Shown in pieces: positions 12,801 through 22,000 of a stretch of DNA of 55,676 bases (position 1 is the first letter of the stretch; every line of letters starts with the position of its first letter). A model generated the notes under the pieces. The model was given only the letters and a program-made list of their open reading frames with translations, had not been told where the DNA came from and did no database searches. The stretch spans positions 1 to 55,676 of the forward strand of contig JAPLEH010000063.1 in NCBI GenBank assembly GCA_026391455.1, in the 5' to 3' direction. The stretch comes from Bacteroidota bacterium (GTDB lineage Bacteria > Bacteroidota > Bacteroidia > Chitinophagales > Chitinophagaceae). The translations under genes and the position numbers were made by a program.

Positions 12801-13768
12801 GTTGATGCGAGAACACTTACGCTTACCGCTAATTGACTACCGCTGTTTACAGACATACTCTGCTTCTGATATAAGGCGCTTGACTGGTCTCTTCCTATTC
12901 CCGCAATATTGTTATCAAATCCAAGCTCGCTAGTCCAGATAACAGTGCCGTCTGATGTAAGGTAATCTCCGCTTAAAGTTGTTCCATACTTCACAGCAAG
13001 GTAACTTTCTACCTTTTTAATCTCTGTTGCTGTAAGTGCTGTACTGTAGATGATTGCTTCAGGAATATATCCGTAGAAGAAATTCACATTCATAGCACCA
13101 CCAAGATTATAAGTTGCTCCGATTTGTACATTGGCATCCAGATAACCAACATTTGCATTAGAGACCACATTCTGAACGCCATTGATTCTAATATAATTTA
13201 CAGGTGATGGACCAAATGTTGAAACAGAAGTGCCAATCTGGGGAATATTCTGTGAAAATCCAGCTGTATTGCCATAATTATTAATGCCGCCAACCCATTG
13301 TGTAACCGTATTACCTGCCCCGGGTTTATAAAATGCTATTGAACCGCTTCTTGCATTAGGAGGAGGGGCTCCGCTGCCAAGCATATTGGCTGATCCGGTA
13401 TTAGCACTTGTATCATTAAATACAACAAACCTTGAAAAATTAGAGTTGCTAGGCAAAATCGTAGCCGTAGTATATAACGTACCATTTGCCGGACTCGTTG
13501 TAACGAACTTCACCGCAGGGTTGAAATTCATGTAATTGTCTGTTGTTGGCAAAACAGGCGAAATACCACTTGAAATCATATTCTTTGTATTATCCGCCGA
13601 ATTGGCCCAATGTGTAACTGCTCCCATTGAATTAGTGGTAAGCCCGGCATCTGCTTTCACCCAAAACTTTAGAGACTCCCCGGGATTAACCCCTCCCGGA
13701 CTTTGTGCCTGTGCAATGTAAGTTGTCAAAAATACCATCACTACCATTCCGAATTTCTTCATACTCAT
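6884..13768 (-). CDS. Giant (2,294 aa) LamG-like / Ig-repeat surface protein
   Basis: The signal peptide is MKKFGMVVMVFLTTYIAQAQ; starts at 13768 or 13762 are both possible. Three LamG-like modules occupy roughly residues 25-1,340, each with a PGGV-type opening, an SYL(A/S)(I/V)KYG segment and an NNIAGIGRD/QKQS block. Residues about 1,345-2,050 are Ig-like, Gly/Ser/Thr-rich Cys-bearing repeats grouped into super-repeats of about 231 residues. The last 240 residues are a non-repetitive domain seen in other Bacteroidota surface proteins, with RHRNHLGI and Asp/Asn-rich loops (NNADLNLNGVV) that resemble dockerin-type calcium loops. The protein ends at VILQHL without a T9SS type A domain. An adhesive or structural role is inferred. 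It is a paralogue of the left-edge gene and heads a likely operon with the 402-aa T9SS protein. Confidence 0.9.
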   Translation of the reverse strand: MSMKKFGMVVMVFLTTYIAQAQSPGGVNPGESLKFWVKADAGLTTNSMGAVTHWANSADNTKNMISSGISPVLPTTDNYMNFNPAVKFVTTSPANGTLYTTATILPSNSNFSRFVVFNDTSANTGSANMLGSGAPPPNARSGSIAFYKPGAGNTVTQWVGGINNYGNTAGFSQNIPQIGTSVSTFGPSPVNYIRINGVQNVVSNANVGYLDANVQIGATYNLGGAMNVNFFYGYIPEAIIYSTALTATEIKKVESYLAVKYGTTLSGDYLTSDGTVIWTSELGFDNNIAGIGRDQSSALYQKQSMSVNSGSQLAVSVSVLASTNAANLNTISSDKQYFIWSDNGGLIRFNTSTGLLNYPVHLGRVWKAQRTNGFAEDITIHYPVSAFGSVPAAKVGLIYGSQAASLSDGTGTIIVQSGTVTIEGISYYVFNVPSGVLANMQYFSFAAAIPTPGGVPGATMWLRADKNTAPATDGGALSQWDDQTLNGNNAVQATAAFQPTFRNNTTDNLNFNPTIKFDVTGTVATADYLMTGNLGLPGQLNAAIFTVGGLGSYLNPIPQGMNFGTNSIEFVASNVRTTRMHLAGGTPGDANGSYSPTTGPLSVAGPASIHIGWRNSGAFSAGVNSQVVATSGTGTTTPFTNFNLQIGRAWENRPSPTYIGNIPEEIVFPISLSTFESQKVNSYLAIKYGITLSRDNDKDLSLGEVIAPGFNEGDYFASNGTRIWTDNSGHGDNVAGIGRDDLTALLQKQSASINSATQIIMSRGPVAATNALNTGSFSNDLQYLVWGDNNVTGVTAFSFGKYTLRSIRRWRVNRTGVFGATDDIQLYIPQSFFSGTGYKVSLMYNTNDLGFGSGNQFIESAGIVTFNGVDYYNLVLPASMLNANANFYMALVGYVLAPGGVLGESLWLRADAQSYGDGISIDGTRKWIATTGKSAGQYEAQYASGAKPVFKKGAWNFNPAVRFNLGAIGADYLNTGDSITTFTALNNKGISGGQGPSPAGEVRVLSMTGSTNADFSLGGLIPVLGGNPLRTMTNGTANIANFTANTLNGVNPGIATSMRTPINSAAAGNTTSTLYAQWNGSAPATTSSSTRFNVDYYVLGGLAKGSQTIETDRSFFTGDIPEVIVYSNDLTAVQRQRINSYLSIKYGVTLDQTSAQNYLATDGTTVYWNASGAHATFKNNIAGIGMDNMTGLLQKQGQSINTGDQVVISLSTVAATNETNAGTFSADKQYLVWGDDAGPASTTIAVTGFGAARLRMLRKWELQNTGNFNQQVTVYYPTAAFTTVFGSRPNYLIYDNAPTFNGTAKTSILAGGTATINGVSYTAFTVTFPTTGTLYFSFGTNDPSPVLTVGGAECSGTGTYSVTFNSNGTVTASAGTMSGNSITSIPLGTNVTITASSAGGAGTTTALVNSPASCPISNGCTPPALTAGQGVCNGGGTYSVAFSATAGATIAVSPVSATVSGNTVTAPVGTNVTITATLGGCSSSITVNSPVDCSTACATPAASFSAGTCTGATYTVNVVKTSTAVLTASTGTVTGGGSGSTSGTISGVATGTAIIATVTETGCSVQNITINAPSNTAPVLTASNAVCSGTGTYSVSFSSNGIVTASAGTVSGNSVTGIPVGTNVTLTAKSTNGCGTTTAVVPSPASCPSSNGCTPPALTAGQGVCGGTGYSVAFSATSGASISISSGTLSGNTVTGVTLGTSLTITATLGGCSSSITVNSPVDCSTACATPAASFSAGTCTGATYTVNVVKTSTAVLTASTGTVTGGGAGSTSGTISGVATGTSITATISEPSCSFQTITIQPPSKSAPLLSVGSGVCNGSGNYSIIFNSNGIVTASAGTVSGNTVTDIPVGTNVVLTSTAVNNCATTTAEVTAPANCPASNTCTPPVLSAGNGICNGAGAYNVTFYATPGSSVMASSGNVTGNTITDISVGTDLYITATTTTGTNTCATVIRVKSPVDCNTSCEVPSASFSQAISNGTTYKVVFTKSATSVITATAGTVTNGGFASTSGTITGIPVGTHIIASVSETGCSSVPYTIFSPAAGVVVNLKVFLQGAMSGTSMTTTLRNAELIPANQPYNVSPWNYNGSESVILSSMPANLTDWVLVELRDAAAPATVIATRAAFLLSNGNVVDIDGVSALNFPSVGAGEYFISIRHRNHLGIRTATPQYLKSTSSIYDFTTTQLAAYQNGVILSNGGLNDGNPAMKELVGGLFTMWGGNANSNNNVRLSGPANDQSYILNVALGGNATNVLANVYNNADLNLNGVVRSSGPNNEPNFLQNFILGGNLNLVILQHL
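7640..9512 (-). repeat. In-frame super-repeats of about 695 bp inside giant surface gene
   Basis: The segment encoding CTPPALTAGQGVC recurs at about 9,501, 8,802 and 8,109, giving periods of 699 and 693 bases (231-233 codons). Each super-repeat holds three Ig-like subunits of roughly 75-80 residues. Units one and two are nearly identical at the DNA level over long stretches (for example around 8,535-8,660 and 9,229-9,350). The third has diverged. The same unit is present in the left-edge paralogue (about 300-580). Confidence 0.85.
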
Positions 13769-14644
13769 ACGCTAATTTGTTCTTTGAAATTTTAAGAAAA
13801 AAAACACACCCCTCTTAGGAGGCTACTTTGAATTTCTTGATTGTTTAATGAATTAATTGATTTTATAAAGTCCTGTCACAGAAGGAAGGGAAAATTTATT
13901 CTGCCCATTCCATGAGCCTTCTGGGAATATTGAAACGATCTGAAAACGGACATAGCCTGATGCAAAATAAGGTGGCCCATCAAAGCGTAAACCTTCATAG
14001 ATGGGGGCTTACTACCTTTAAGATTAAAATGTATGCGAAATTTTTCGCTAAAAAGCCAATAAAAATAGTATGATAAAGTGCAAACAACTCCACAAACTAC
14101 TATGACAAATAGTAGAACTACAAGCATTAATCAGGATTTAGGTTGGCAAAGATGTAGAAAATTGAATCCTGAAATGCTGCTATGTAAAATGCAAAACGTT
14201 GTAGATTTATAGAAGCCTTATTTACACACTGAACATGTATTATTAAACATTCAACATTCATTTTAATAATAATTCAAAAAGAAAATTATTCATAACTTTT
14301 ATACAAAAACACAAAAACCTAATGAAGAATACTTATAAGCTTTTCTACAAATAAAAAAGTTGGTGTAGTAATAATTTTAATCTGATTGTTATCGAATTTT
14401 CGTTCTTTGCGGAATCTACATAGTTAATGTGATGCGGAAAATTACGTGTCACGGCTTATGAATAAGTGTTCACGCATTTGATAGTCTGCAAATCAACCGC
14501 CATCTTGTTGAAAAGATCGTCCCTACCTGCTGCTGTCCTATGTCGCCTGCAAGTTCATTCGCTTTAACATACGCTGTAATTTATAATTATGCATCGGGCA
14601 AGAATCAGAAAGTATTTAAACATACCTATCCACAGCATTAGCCC
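13769..14644. other. Intergenic region between giant surface gene and PPTase
   Basis: About 875 bases separating divergent genes. It should hold the promoter of the leftward giant surface gene and that of the rightward phosphopantetheinyl transferase. A minus-strand open frame at 13876-14127 could encode an 83-aa peptide with a hydrophobic N-terminus (MLVVLLFVIVVCGVV), but it overlaps another stop-bounded frame of similar quality and has no ribosome site or family match. I do not call it a gene. Confidence 0.45.
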
Positions 14645-15418
14645 ATGGAGGGTGGCATCACAACCTACTATCCGCTACGGTTAAGAAAAACGGAATTTAC
14701 ACTATCTTACATTCCCGAAGCCCCGGCGATGATTCAAAACAGATATAAAAGCCCTTTCAGGATAGCACGTGAAATGGAACCCGTAGAAGGTGTCCGTGTT
14801 TTTTTGCTGCCCGTATTCGACAATCGCCCTTATATTGATCCTTCCATTATTCCTGAAAAGCAGTTGCTGGAAATCAACCGGTATCAACGTACACATGACC
14901 GGGATAAAAGACTTATTGCCAGATCTTTTTTATATCACTACCTGAAAACGGTTCATAGAATCACCCAGTTTGATACGCAACCAGGGGCATATAAAAAGCC
15001 TTTTTTACCGGAAGCCGCCCATGTCCATTTCAGCATTTCCTATTCAGCAGACTTCATTCTTATAGGTATTTCCACCACTCTGCCATTGGGAGTGGATATC
15101 GAATATATTAATGATGAGATTCCAGTGACGGAAATTGCCCCCACTATTATGTCCACCGGGGAATTGGATCATTTCCGTCAATTGCCTGAAGGATCAGCAG
15201 AGCAGTACCGTTTCTTTTATTCTGTTTTTTCCAAGAAGGAAGCCATTATTAAGGCCTTCGGCACCGGCCTTTACTATGACATTTTAAGCATCAATACACT
15301 GTCTGACAATACCTTCCTGTATCAAGGTCAATCGTATGTATGTACCCCGATATTTACTGAAGAAAGGAGTTGTTGCATCAACTTATGCACGCAACAATTC
15401 GCTAAGCCTGACAGTTGA
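14645..15418 (+). CDS. 4'-phosphopantetheinyl transferase (Sfp-type)
   Basis: Up to 257 residues. The Sfp-type signature is clear: FSISYS, then GVDIEYIND with the Mg-binding Asp and Glu, then FSKKEAIIKAFGTGL with the Lys-Glu pair. The enzyme transfers phosphopantetheine from CoA to the active serine of carrier proteins, so it could activate the T domains of the NRPSs in this window. The first 43 residues do not look like family sequence. The ATG at 14774 (MEPVEGVRVFLLPV) fits the usual N-terminus better and gives a protein of about 214 residues, a normal Sfp length. It is convergent with the sensor kinase. It appears intact, unlike the second PPTase at 41763-42394, and may be the one that serves the NRPSs. 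Confidence 0.88.
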   Translation: MEGGITTYYPLRLRKTEFTLSYIPEAPAMIQNRYKSPFRIAREMEPVEGVRVFLLPVFDNRPYIDPSIIPEKQLLEINRYQRTHDRDKRLIARSFLYHYLKTVHRITQFDTQPGAYKKPFLPEAAHVHFSISYSADFILIGISTTLPLGVDIEYINDEIPVTEIAPTIMSTGELDHFRQLPEGSAEQYRFFYSVFSKKEAIIKAFGTGLYYDILSINTLSDNTFLYQGQSYVCTPIFTEERSCCINLCTQQFAKPDS

Positions 15419-15507
15419 ATATAAAGAAATACAAATAGGAAAAATGATTTCCGTTTAAGGTTAGTGTGTAACCAATGCTAAAACCCTGATTACACATGCC
15501 TGCATCA

Positions 15508-18474
15508 TCAACGTGTTCTGCGTTTGAAGAAAATGTGGAATATTACACTATTCTCATTCAAGTTAATATCAACAACAGCATTCATTTTTTGCGCCGCAAG
15601 CTGTACCATTCTCAACCCCATGCCCATTCCATTTTCGCCCGGTTGCCAGCTTTTATGCTGACTGAAAAGTTTGCGAATATGCAGAATCTTGTCGGCAAAT
15701 CGGATATCAAAATTATTTCTGATGACAAAGGCAATTTTGTCATCCTGATCTCTCAGTTCGACTGTAATATCAGAATTGGGGACAGAATTCTTGATTGCAT
15801 TATCCAGCAGGTTACGTATCATAAGCGACACCATATCTTTATCTGCCAACACCATACCCGGCGTGTTTCTATAAAATACAATGGACGTTCCTTTCAGTGA
15901 TGCTATTTCTGCATAGATATCAATAAGTTCTTCTGCCAGTTCTGCTAAATCAAGCGGGTGACTTTTTGCTCTTATCTTTTCCTGCTGCAGCAAATTCCAG
16001 TTAAGTAAATTGCTGAGCAGCATATCCAGCTTTATTCCCACAGAATCGATCAGCGACGCCACCCTTGCCACCCGATCATACTGTTTTCTTCGCAATAAAT
16101 CGCTAACAGTATCAGCCAGGCCCTGGTAAGCTTTCAACGGACTCCTGAGATCATGCGATATAATGGTGAATAGTTCTCTCCGGTTACGATCAATTTCCCG
16201 CAGCGATTTATTTCTTACACGTTGTATGCGCCAGTGAAATAATAATAACAATACTCCTGAAAGGAAAGCAAACAAAAGCAGGTACACACCAGTAGTTTTA
16301 TACCACACTTCTCTTGCATTAATGGGAATTTCCAGTATTGCCACCAGCGGCTGATCGTGTACCCGGATTCGCAACGTGTACTTACCGGGAGAAAGGTTTC
16401 GGAGTAAGATCTCTGATTGGTTGCCTACCGGCAGCCAGCTGGTGTCTTTGATACCCTTGAGCTGATATTCGAGCAAAGCACCCGGCATACTGATATACGG
16501 AAAATCAAGTTTCACTGAACAAAACTTATAATCCGGTGGCAGCACTAACCGGTCTGCTGCGTAATACACACTGTCGTCCACACGTAATTCGTAAACATGT
16601 ATGCTGGTGCGGCTGATCCCTGATGTGATCTTTTTGACCTGCAGCGGATCAAAACTTACAATACCATGCATGGATGACAAGTAAAATGAATCACCAACAG
16701 GGATTCCGGCATTTGCAACACCGCCGTTATACTCATCTTTTCCAAAACCATAACGTTTACCAAACCGATAGTAATTAATATACCTTGACCGGTATTGTAA
16801 AAAATCCTGAAGCTGACCTTTATACATCAGGTATAAATCATTGTTAGTGATGATCCAGAAATCACCTTCTTTATCTTTTAAAACATAAAAGGCGGTATAT
16901 AATTCCGGGAACTGTTCATACGGAAGCTTTCGGATTTTTCCGGAAGAAAGATCAGCAATGAAAAGCCCCTGATTCTTGACAACAAAAAAAACACTATTAT
17001 ACGCTGTATCATAAAACATACAGCGTACGGGCCCCTGAGGAATCGAATCTGCCGATAAAAGGGTGCGCTGCCCTGTAAACCTGTTCATCTGGTACAGAAA
17101 TGCGTCACATATAAGAAAAAGTGATTCGCCAGGACCGGTAGTAACAGCCCATACAGTTTCTTTAGGTTGTATGGGGGGTATGCAAATTACTGGTCTGAGT
17201 TCCTTGTCAGCCATGTTATAACGCCACAAGCTGCTTGCAGCCACATAAATGTGCTCACCCACCGTTGCAATAGTAGTTACTGGTATGGATGGATTGATGT
17301 CCCACCTTTTTTGAATGATTTTTTGCTGATTAAAAAGAAAAAAACCAAACCGCGTTGGATAAAACACATCACCACCGGGAGTAACTACAAAGGGATTAAA
17401 ATAACGTAGTACAGATACACTATCCTTTACAATATCCTGAAAATCCTGATTGGTGTAAAAGCCATTTTTCACAAGAGTAATTGTAGTTATAATATTTTTC
17501 TGCGGATCATCAAAGCGGTTGATATATTTCACCAGGCTTTCTTCGAAAACAGAAAACCCGCCGGAAGATTCCGCCACAATGAGCCGTCTGCTTTCCTCAT
17601 CCGCATAAATGGCATTGAATAAACTACGCGATGACGGCAATGTCAGGTATTTTTCGGCCAGCAGTTTTTGTTTTTTTACGGTAAGCCGGTAAAAGTTATT
17701 TCTGAAATTGAGTATCAGTGAATGCCGCGAATTACAATACTTTGTTCCTGCTGTAACAAAATCCTTGAGTAACGCGTTTCTTCCGCTACCCACCTGTACG
17801 CCGTCCTGGTATAACAGGTATGCATCACTATTGCTCAGCAGCAGATGTTCGCCAACTATCCAGGCAGCTTTGCTCTCCGGGTTACCGGGAAAGAAGAAAC
17901 GCGTAAGTTTACCTTTGTTGTAATAATATACAACGCTACGGCTTACGAGATAAAAGGCTTCTTCTGTAATGACACCATGAAAGGAGAAATTTTTATCATA
18001 AAGAAAAGCCCGTTTGAATGCTGCGGCCATTGCCTGATCATTGAGAGCAAAGATCTCTTTCCAGCTTCTTTTCAGGATAACAAAATTCCCTTCGTGTGAA
18101 TACGTGGAACTTGCACTGTCACTATTGGTATAGCGCTGAACCTGACTGCTGCTGTCAATGAAAAAAAAAGGCTGACTACCATCTGCCGGTGTAAAAAAGG
18201 GAGTTCCGGCTGCCGATAAATTTACGTTGAGGAGCAACGGTATGTTCTTACTGTTTCCTGGCCTGTAATTGCCGCCGCCAAATGCAAAGCTATTGCCATC
18301 CCACCGCAATAGCCTTCCCTCATATGTTAATATCCAGTAAGCGCCTCGCTGATCACGTGTAATTCGTACACACTGACTCTCGGGAATCATACCATCAACC
18401 TCATAATGTGTTTCTGAAAAATTGAGTTGTGCTATTGCAGAAACCGGCAATATCATTGCACAAAGCAATGTCAT
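15508..18474 (-). CDS. Propeller-type sensor histidine kinase with Y_Y_Y domain
   Basis: About 988 residues from the ATG at 18474; the frame extends upstream to a less likely TTG at 18501. It has a signal peptide (MTLLCAMILPVSAIAQ). A long periplasmic part of about 640 residues resembles degenerate two-component-regulator propeller repeats. A Y_Y_Y-like beta-sandwich (LEYQLKGIKDTSWLPVG, SPGKYTLRIRV) lies at about 665-700 and one membrane helix at about 722-746. The HisKA box IISHDLRSPLK has His774. The ATPase has an N box (RNLLDNAIKNS) and G box (GMGMGLRMVQ). It ends after the ATPase with no receiver and no DNA-binding domain, so it is not a hybrid one-protein system and must signal to a separate regulator. 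None is adjacent; the nearest regulator fragment is the LytTR remnant at about 36.3 kb. Confidence 0.9.
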   Translation of the reverse strand: MTLLCAMILPVSAIAQLNFSETHYEVDGMIPESQCVRITRDQRGAYWILTYEGRLLRWDGNSFAFGGGNYRPGNSKNIPLLLNVNLSAAGTPFFTPADGSQPFFFIDSSSQVQRYTNSDSASSTYSHEGNFVILKRSWKEIFALNDQAMAAAFKRAFLYDKNFSFHGVITEEAFYLVSRSVVYYYNKGKLTRFFFPGNPESKAAWIVGEHLLLSNSDAYLLYQDGVQVGSGRNALLKDFVTAGTKYCNSRHSLILNFRNNFYRLTVKKQKLLAEKYLTLPSSRSLFNAIYADEESRRLIVAESSGGFSVFEESLVKYINRFDDPQKNIITTITLVKNGFYTNQDFQDIVKDSVSVLRYFNPFVVTPGGDVFYPTRFGFFLFNQQKIIQKRWDINPSIPVTTIATVGEHIYVAASSLWRYNMADKELRPVICIPPIQPKETVWAVTTGPGESLFLICDAFLYQMNRFTGQRTLLSADSIPQGPVRCMFYDTAYNSVFFVVKNQGLFIADLSSGKIRKLPYEQFPELYTAFYVLKDKEGDFWIITNNDLYLMYKGQLQDFLQYRSRYINYYRFGKRYGFGKDEYNGGVANAGIPVGDSFYLSSMHGIVSFDPLQVKKITSGISRTSIHVYELRVDDSVYYAADRLVLPPDYKFCSVKLDFPYISMPGALLEYQLKGIKDTSWLPVGNQSEILLRNLSPGKYTLRIRVHDQPLVAILEIPINAREVWYKTTGVYLLLFAFLSGVLLLLFHWRIQRVRNKSLREIDRNRRELFTIISHDLRSPLKAYQGLADTVSDLLRRKQYDRVARVASLIDSVGIKLDMLLSNLLNWNLLQQEKIRAKSHPLDLAELAEELIDIYAEIASLKGTSIVFYRNTPGMVLADKDMVSLMIRNLLDNAIKNSVPNSDITVELRDQDDKIAFVIRNNFDIRFADKILHIRKLFSQHKSWQPGENGMGMGLRMVQLAAQKMNAVVDINLNENSVIFHIFFKRRTR

Positions 18475-18786
18475 GGCTATTATTCGGAAGTGTACTATCA
18501 AAACAAGTATATAGTTGTAACAAAAAATCGTTTCAAAATAAATGACACGATTGAAAGGCTGATAGAAAATTAAACCATATACGATGAATAAATTTCAGCA
18601 GGGTGAACATTATTTTAAAGACTAGTAGAATATACTTAGATGTGTAATCAACAAAAACCTGCTACCCATTTGACTTTTTAAAAATAGTAAAAAATCAGTT
18701 ACGTAAGTAATTTTTGCAAGTACTGCGCTGTAAAAAAATAAAAGAGAAAACAAAAGTATTGAAGAACTATTTTAAGAAAAGGGCAT
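18475..18786. other. Intergenic region upstream of sensor kinase
   Basis: About 310 AT-rich bases between the sensor kinase start and the terminator at 18787-18825. It presumably contains the kinase promoter. I see no gene and no clear operator. Confidence 0.5.
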
Positions 18787-18825
18787 AAAAAAGGGCCGGC
18801 GATATTCCTGCGAATAAGCCGGCCC
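18787..18825 (-). terminator. Rho-independent terminator after third giant surface gene
   Basis: An 8-bp GC-rich stem (18793-18800 GGGCCGGC with 18818-18825 GCCGGCCC) encloses an inner 5-bp stem (TATTC/GAATA). On the minus strand it is followed by six T (complement of 18787-18792). It lies 51 bases past the second stop codon (18876), that is, just after the severed sorting domain. This supports the original gene having extended to 18876. Confidence 0.92.
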
Positions 18826-18875
18826 GGGTCAACAGCTCCTATGTTACCATTAAGAAAGAAAAGTTATAGAGCAGT

Positions 18876-19058
18876 TCATTCGGCAATGATCAGTTTGGCT
18901 GCTGCCGCTTCGCCACTTGCCTTATTTACTGCCCGTATATAATAGATACCTTTGGATAATCCACGCAAACTGATTGATAGCATACCATTAGAAGCAAGCT
19001 GTTGTTCCGTCACTACCAATCTTCCTGTTTGATCATATATGCGGATTCCGGCCCCCTC
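18876..19058 (-). pseudogene. Severed T9SS type A sorting domain, in frame beyond a TAG stop
   Basis: Reading on past the TAG at 19059-19061 in the same frame gives 60 more residues before TGA at 18876-18878. They form a typical T9SS type A sorting domain: IRIYDQTGRLVV, LASNGMLSISLRGLSKG, IYYIRAVNK, KLIIAE. The segment just before the stop (LYPNPAKADGQVMVEISGF) is the first half of the same domain, so the stop sits in the middle of it. One base change from AAG or CAG would create the TAG. Without readthrough the large protein would lack its sorting signal. Confidence 0.88.
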
Positions 19059-22000
19059 CTAAAATCCTGAGATTTCCACCATCACTTGCCCGTCTGCTTT
19101 AGCCGGGTTTGGATAAAGTCTGATGGTACTGCCTGTAATCCCTGAACCGGCATTGATCCGTAATACATTGCTGTATTTATAACTACCATCACGATTGATC
19201 ATCTTCAAACGGTAATAGGTTTGAGGCGAATAAAAAATAACTTCTCTTTCATAGTTACCACTGTTAATGTAACCCACTGCATTTACGTGAGCACAAGCAT
19301 TATACACAGACCCATCTGTGCTGTACTCGATTGTATAACCATCCATCCTTTCTTCATTTTCCACGCTCCATTTCAAAGCAACCTTCGCATCGCCTGTTTT
19401 GCGCCCGGTAAATGAGGTCAGAGTCACCGGCAATGAGATAGGCCCGGTATTACTGGCAAAACCAAACGTGGAGAAAGAGGTAAGTCCATTGAATTGAACG
19501 AAGTCACTTCCGTCTTCCTCTCCCGACGCTACCGGCGTAAGGTATTGCGCCCCCGTAATATTCATACCCGTATTGGCTGAAACAACAGCTGATGCATCAC
19601 CGCTGAATTTGAACCAGCGGCTGCTGAGCAATGTATCTGAAGCGAGTGAAGAAACAAGTTCAGTACTGTCGAAGAATATCCGCACATTCACACCGCCATT
19701 CAATGTATAGCTTCCACCTGCAGGTAGTATTTCCATCAAACGGCCCATGATATTACATTTGAATAAACCACTTGTTTGTGCATAAGGTCCCGCCTGATAA
19801 GTAGCCAGCCCACTCACGCCTACCGGCTCTGCATTGCCATTCCAGTTGATGGCAAATGCCTTCTTAGTAAGTCCTGCATCAAAATAGTAATATTTCCAGC
19901 CCGGCGCATTCGTACAGGAAGAATTAGCGGTAACAGCGGTATTCGTCATAGGCAGAAACACACTGCCCGGTGCCAGTTGATTTACTTTTGCAAAGGTGAA
20001 ATAACTGGTACCCTGCGGAAACTTCCGGTTTACCACATAATTACCACCACTGGTTACCAGAAAAGAATAGGTATCGCCTGTACCAAAACCGGGATCTGTT
20101 GAATACATGATCACATACGCCGCACATCCGCCAGATGGAGAGACTGTGGACCCCACCATTGTTTGCGGCACTTGTATGGTAACCATCTGCGACACACCTG
20201 TATTCTGTACTTTCCAGATTCTGTTCATCCGCATATTATTGCTGAAGCCATTATACGTAAAGGCAGTACCTGCAATAGAAAGACTTTGTGTGTTGCCATT
20301 ATCGCCCCATACTAGTCCTGTTTTATCTGAAGGAAAGTTATTGGTGTTCGCAGCATTCGTTGTGGCTACTGAATTACCAAGTGCCATGGTAACCTGCCCA
20401 TTCGTATTATTGCTCACGCTGCGGCTTTGTTTCTGATTAAGTGCAGTGGCATCATCCCTGCCTATACCGGCGATGTTGTTGTTATAACCCGTATTCGCAG
20501 TTGCATCCCACAAAATGGTAGTTCCATCTGAAGCCACATAGTTCTGCCCGCTGATGCTTACACCCCATTTCAATCCGAGATAGGATTGAATACGCGCCTG
20601 GTCGGTTGTTGTGTTGTCTTTATTATAAATAATGATCTCTGCGATATCGCCATTGAGCGCCCAGCTTGACTGATCGGTATGAGCGCCAATCACCAGGTTG
20701 CTGTTGTTTCCATCGAATGGCGCGTTTCCGCCGAGTTGTGTCATGGATAAAGCAGTACCGTTTGCAGCGATCGCACGTGTGGATGTGACGCTGTTGCTGC
20801 GGAAAGTAAATAGTTGGGGTATGCCACTCATACCCACCGTATAAGGTGTATATGCCTGTTGCCCGCTGGCAGCCACAGTGTTTACATACATGTTTCCTCC
20901 ATTATCCAGGTGTACACCATTTATTCCCTGCACGGTATTCTCCGAGTATATTGCATTCACACTACCGGTGGCGCTGGTATGCTTTGTAACGGCATATAAA
21001 TTAAATGCACCATTTCCTGTTTTGGATCGCCAGTAGCCCACTGCATTGTTCAGGGCATCCGATCCGTCGAATGTGACTACCGGATTAAAATTCTGGTAAT
21101 TGGTATTTGACGGCTGACGTGAACCTGTAGCCTGTGACAACTGAAGGTTTGTGGCCGACGCATCATCCCATGTGGTGGTGGCACCTGGTGTGAACCGGAA
21201 ATCGCCTTTATACCACCAACCAAGATTACCTCCCACCCCACCAGGTGCTACGCAACCACTGATCGCTGCATTTTGTGATACACCCACGGTTTGACCACCC
21301 GAAGCAATAGTTGGTACACCTGATGCATCTACAGTACCATCCAATCGTTTATCATCATTCACATCATTAGCGGTGGTGAAAAAGGCACCTCCTTCAATAT
21401 AATCGGCACAACCATCATTATCACTGTCAAGATCCCTGTCGTTGGGTATCAGATCGCTATCAGGGTCACACACCTGAAACTTCAACCCCACGCCTATACC
21501 ATTCATAGTTGTAGGCCCGCATATAGGTTGAGAAGCGATTACGGTATTCGTACCGGTACTATTCCAGGATACGGTATTAAATGCATTACCATTGTATAAT
21601 TCCAGTGGATAAAAATTGGGGTCAGCTAATTTTTTTGTGCCAAACATCGTAATGCTTCCATTGGCAGCAATATAAATTCGAATACGCGGAGCATTCGCTG
21701 GCGCAACGTACGCATACGTGGCATCAGCCGCTGGAGTTCCAAACAAGGTGCCATCAGCAAAACGGATATTCGGTGTGGCACATACGTTCACTGTTTCCAT
21801 CGTAGCAAGCGCCAGGTTGGTACCATTGATATTCAGTTGAAATGCATCGTCCATGTAATATATATCAAAACGGAAACCCGCATCGGAAGAAGGGAACGTA
21901 AAAGTTTGTGTGCTTCCTGAAACGGAGAATGGTGTTACGGTCTCCAGTACCGGGCATTCATCGGCATCTTTAATACCATCGTTGTCATCATCCAGATCAT

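Noticed and set aside
13876-14127. 83-aa minus-strand frame with a hydrophobic N-terminus
   Set aside because: A second frame in the same place (APIYEGLRFDGPPYF... to a stop near 13858) looks equally protein-like, and neither has a start context or recognisable domain.
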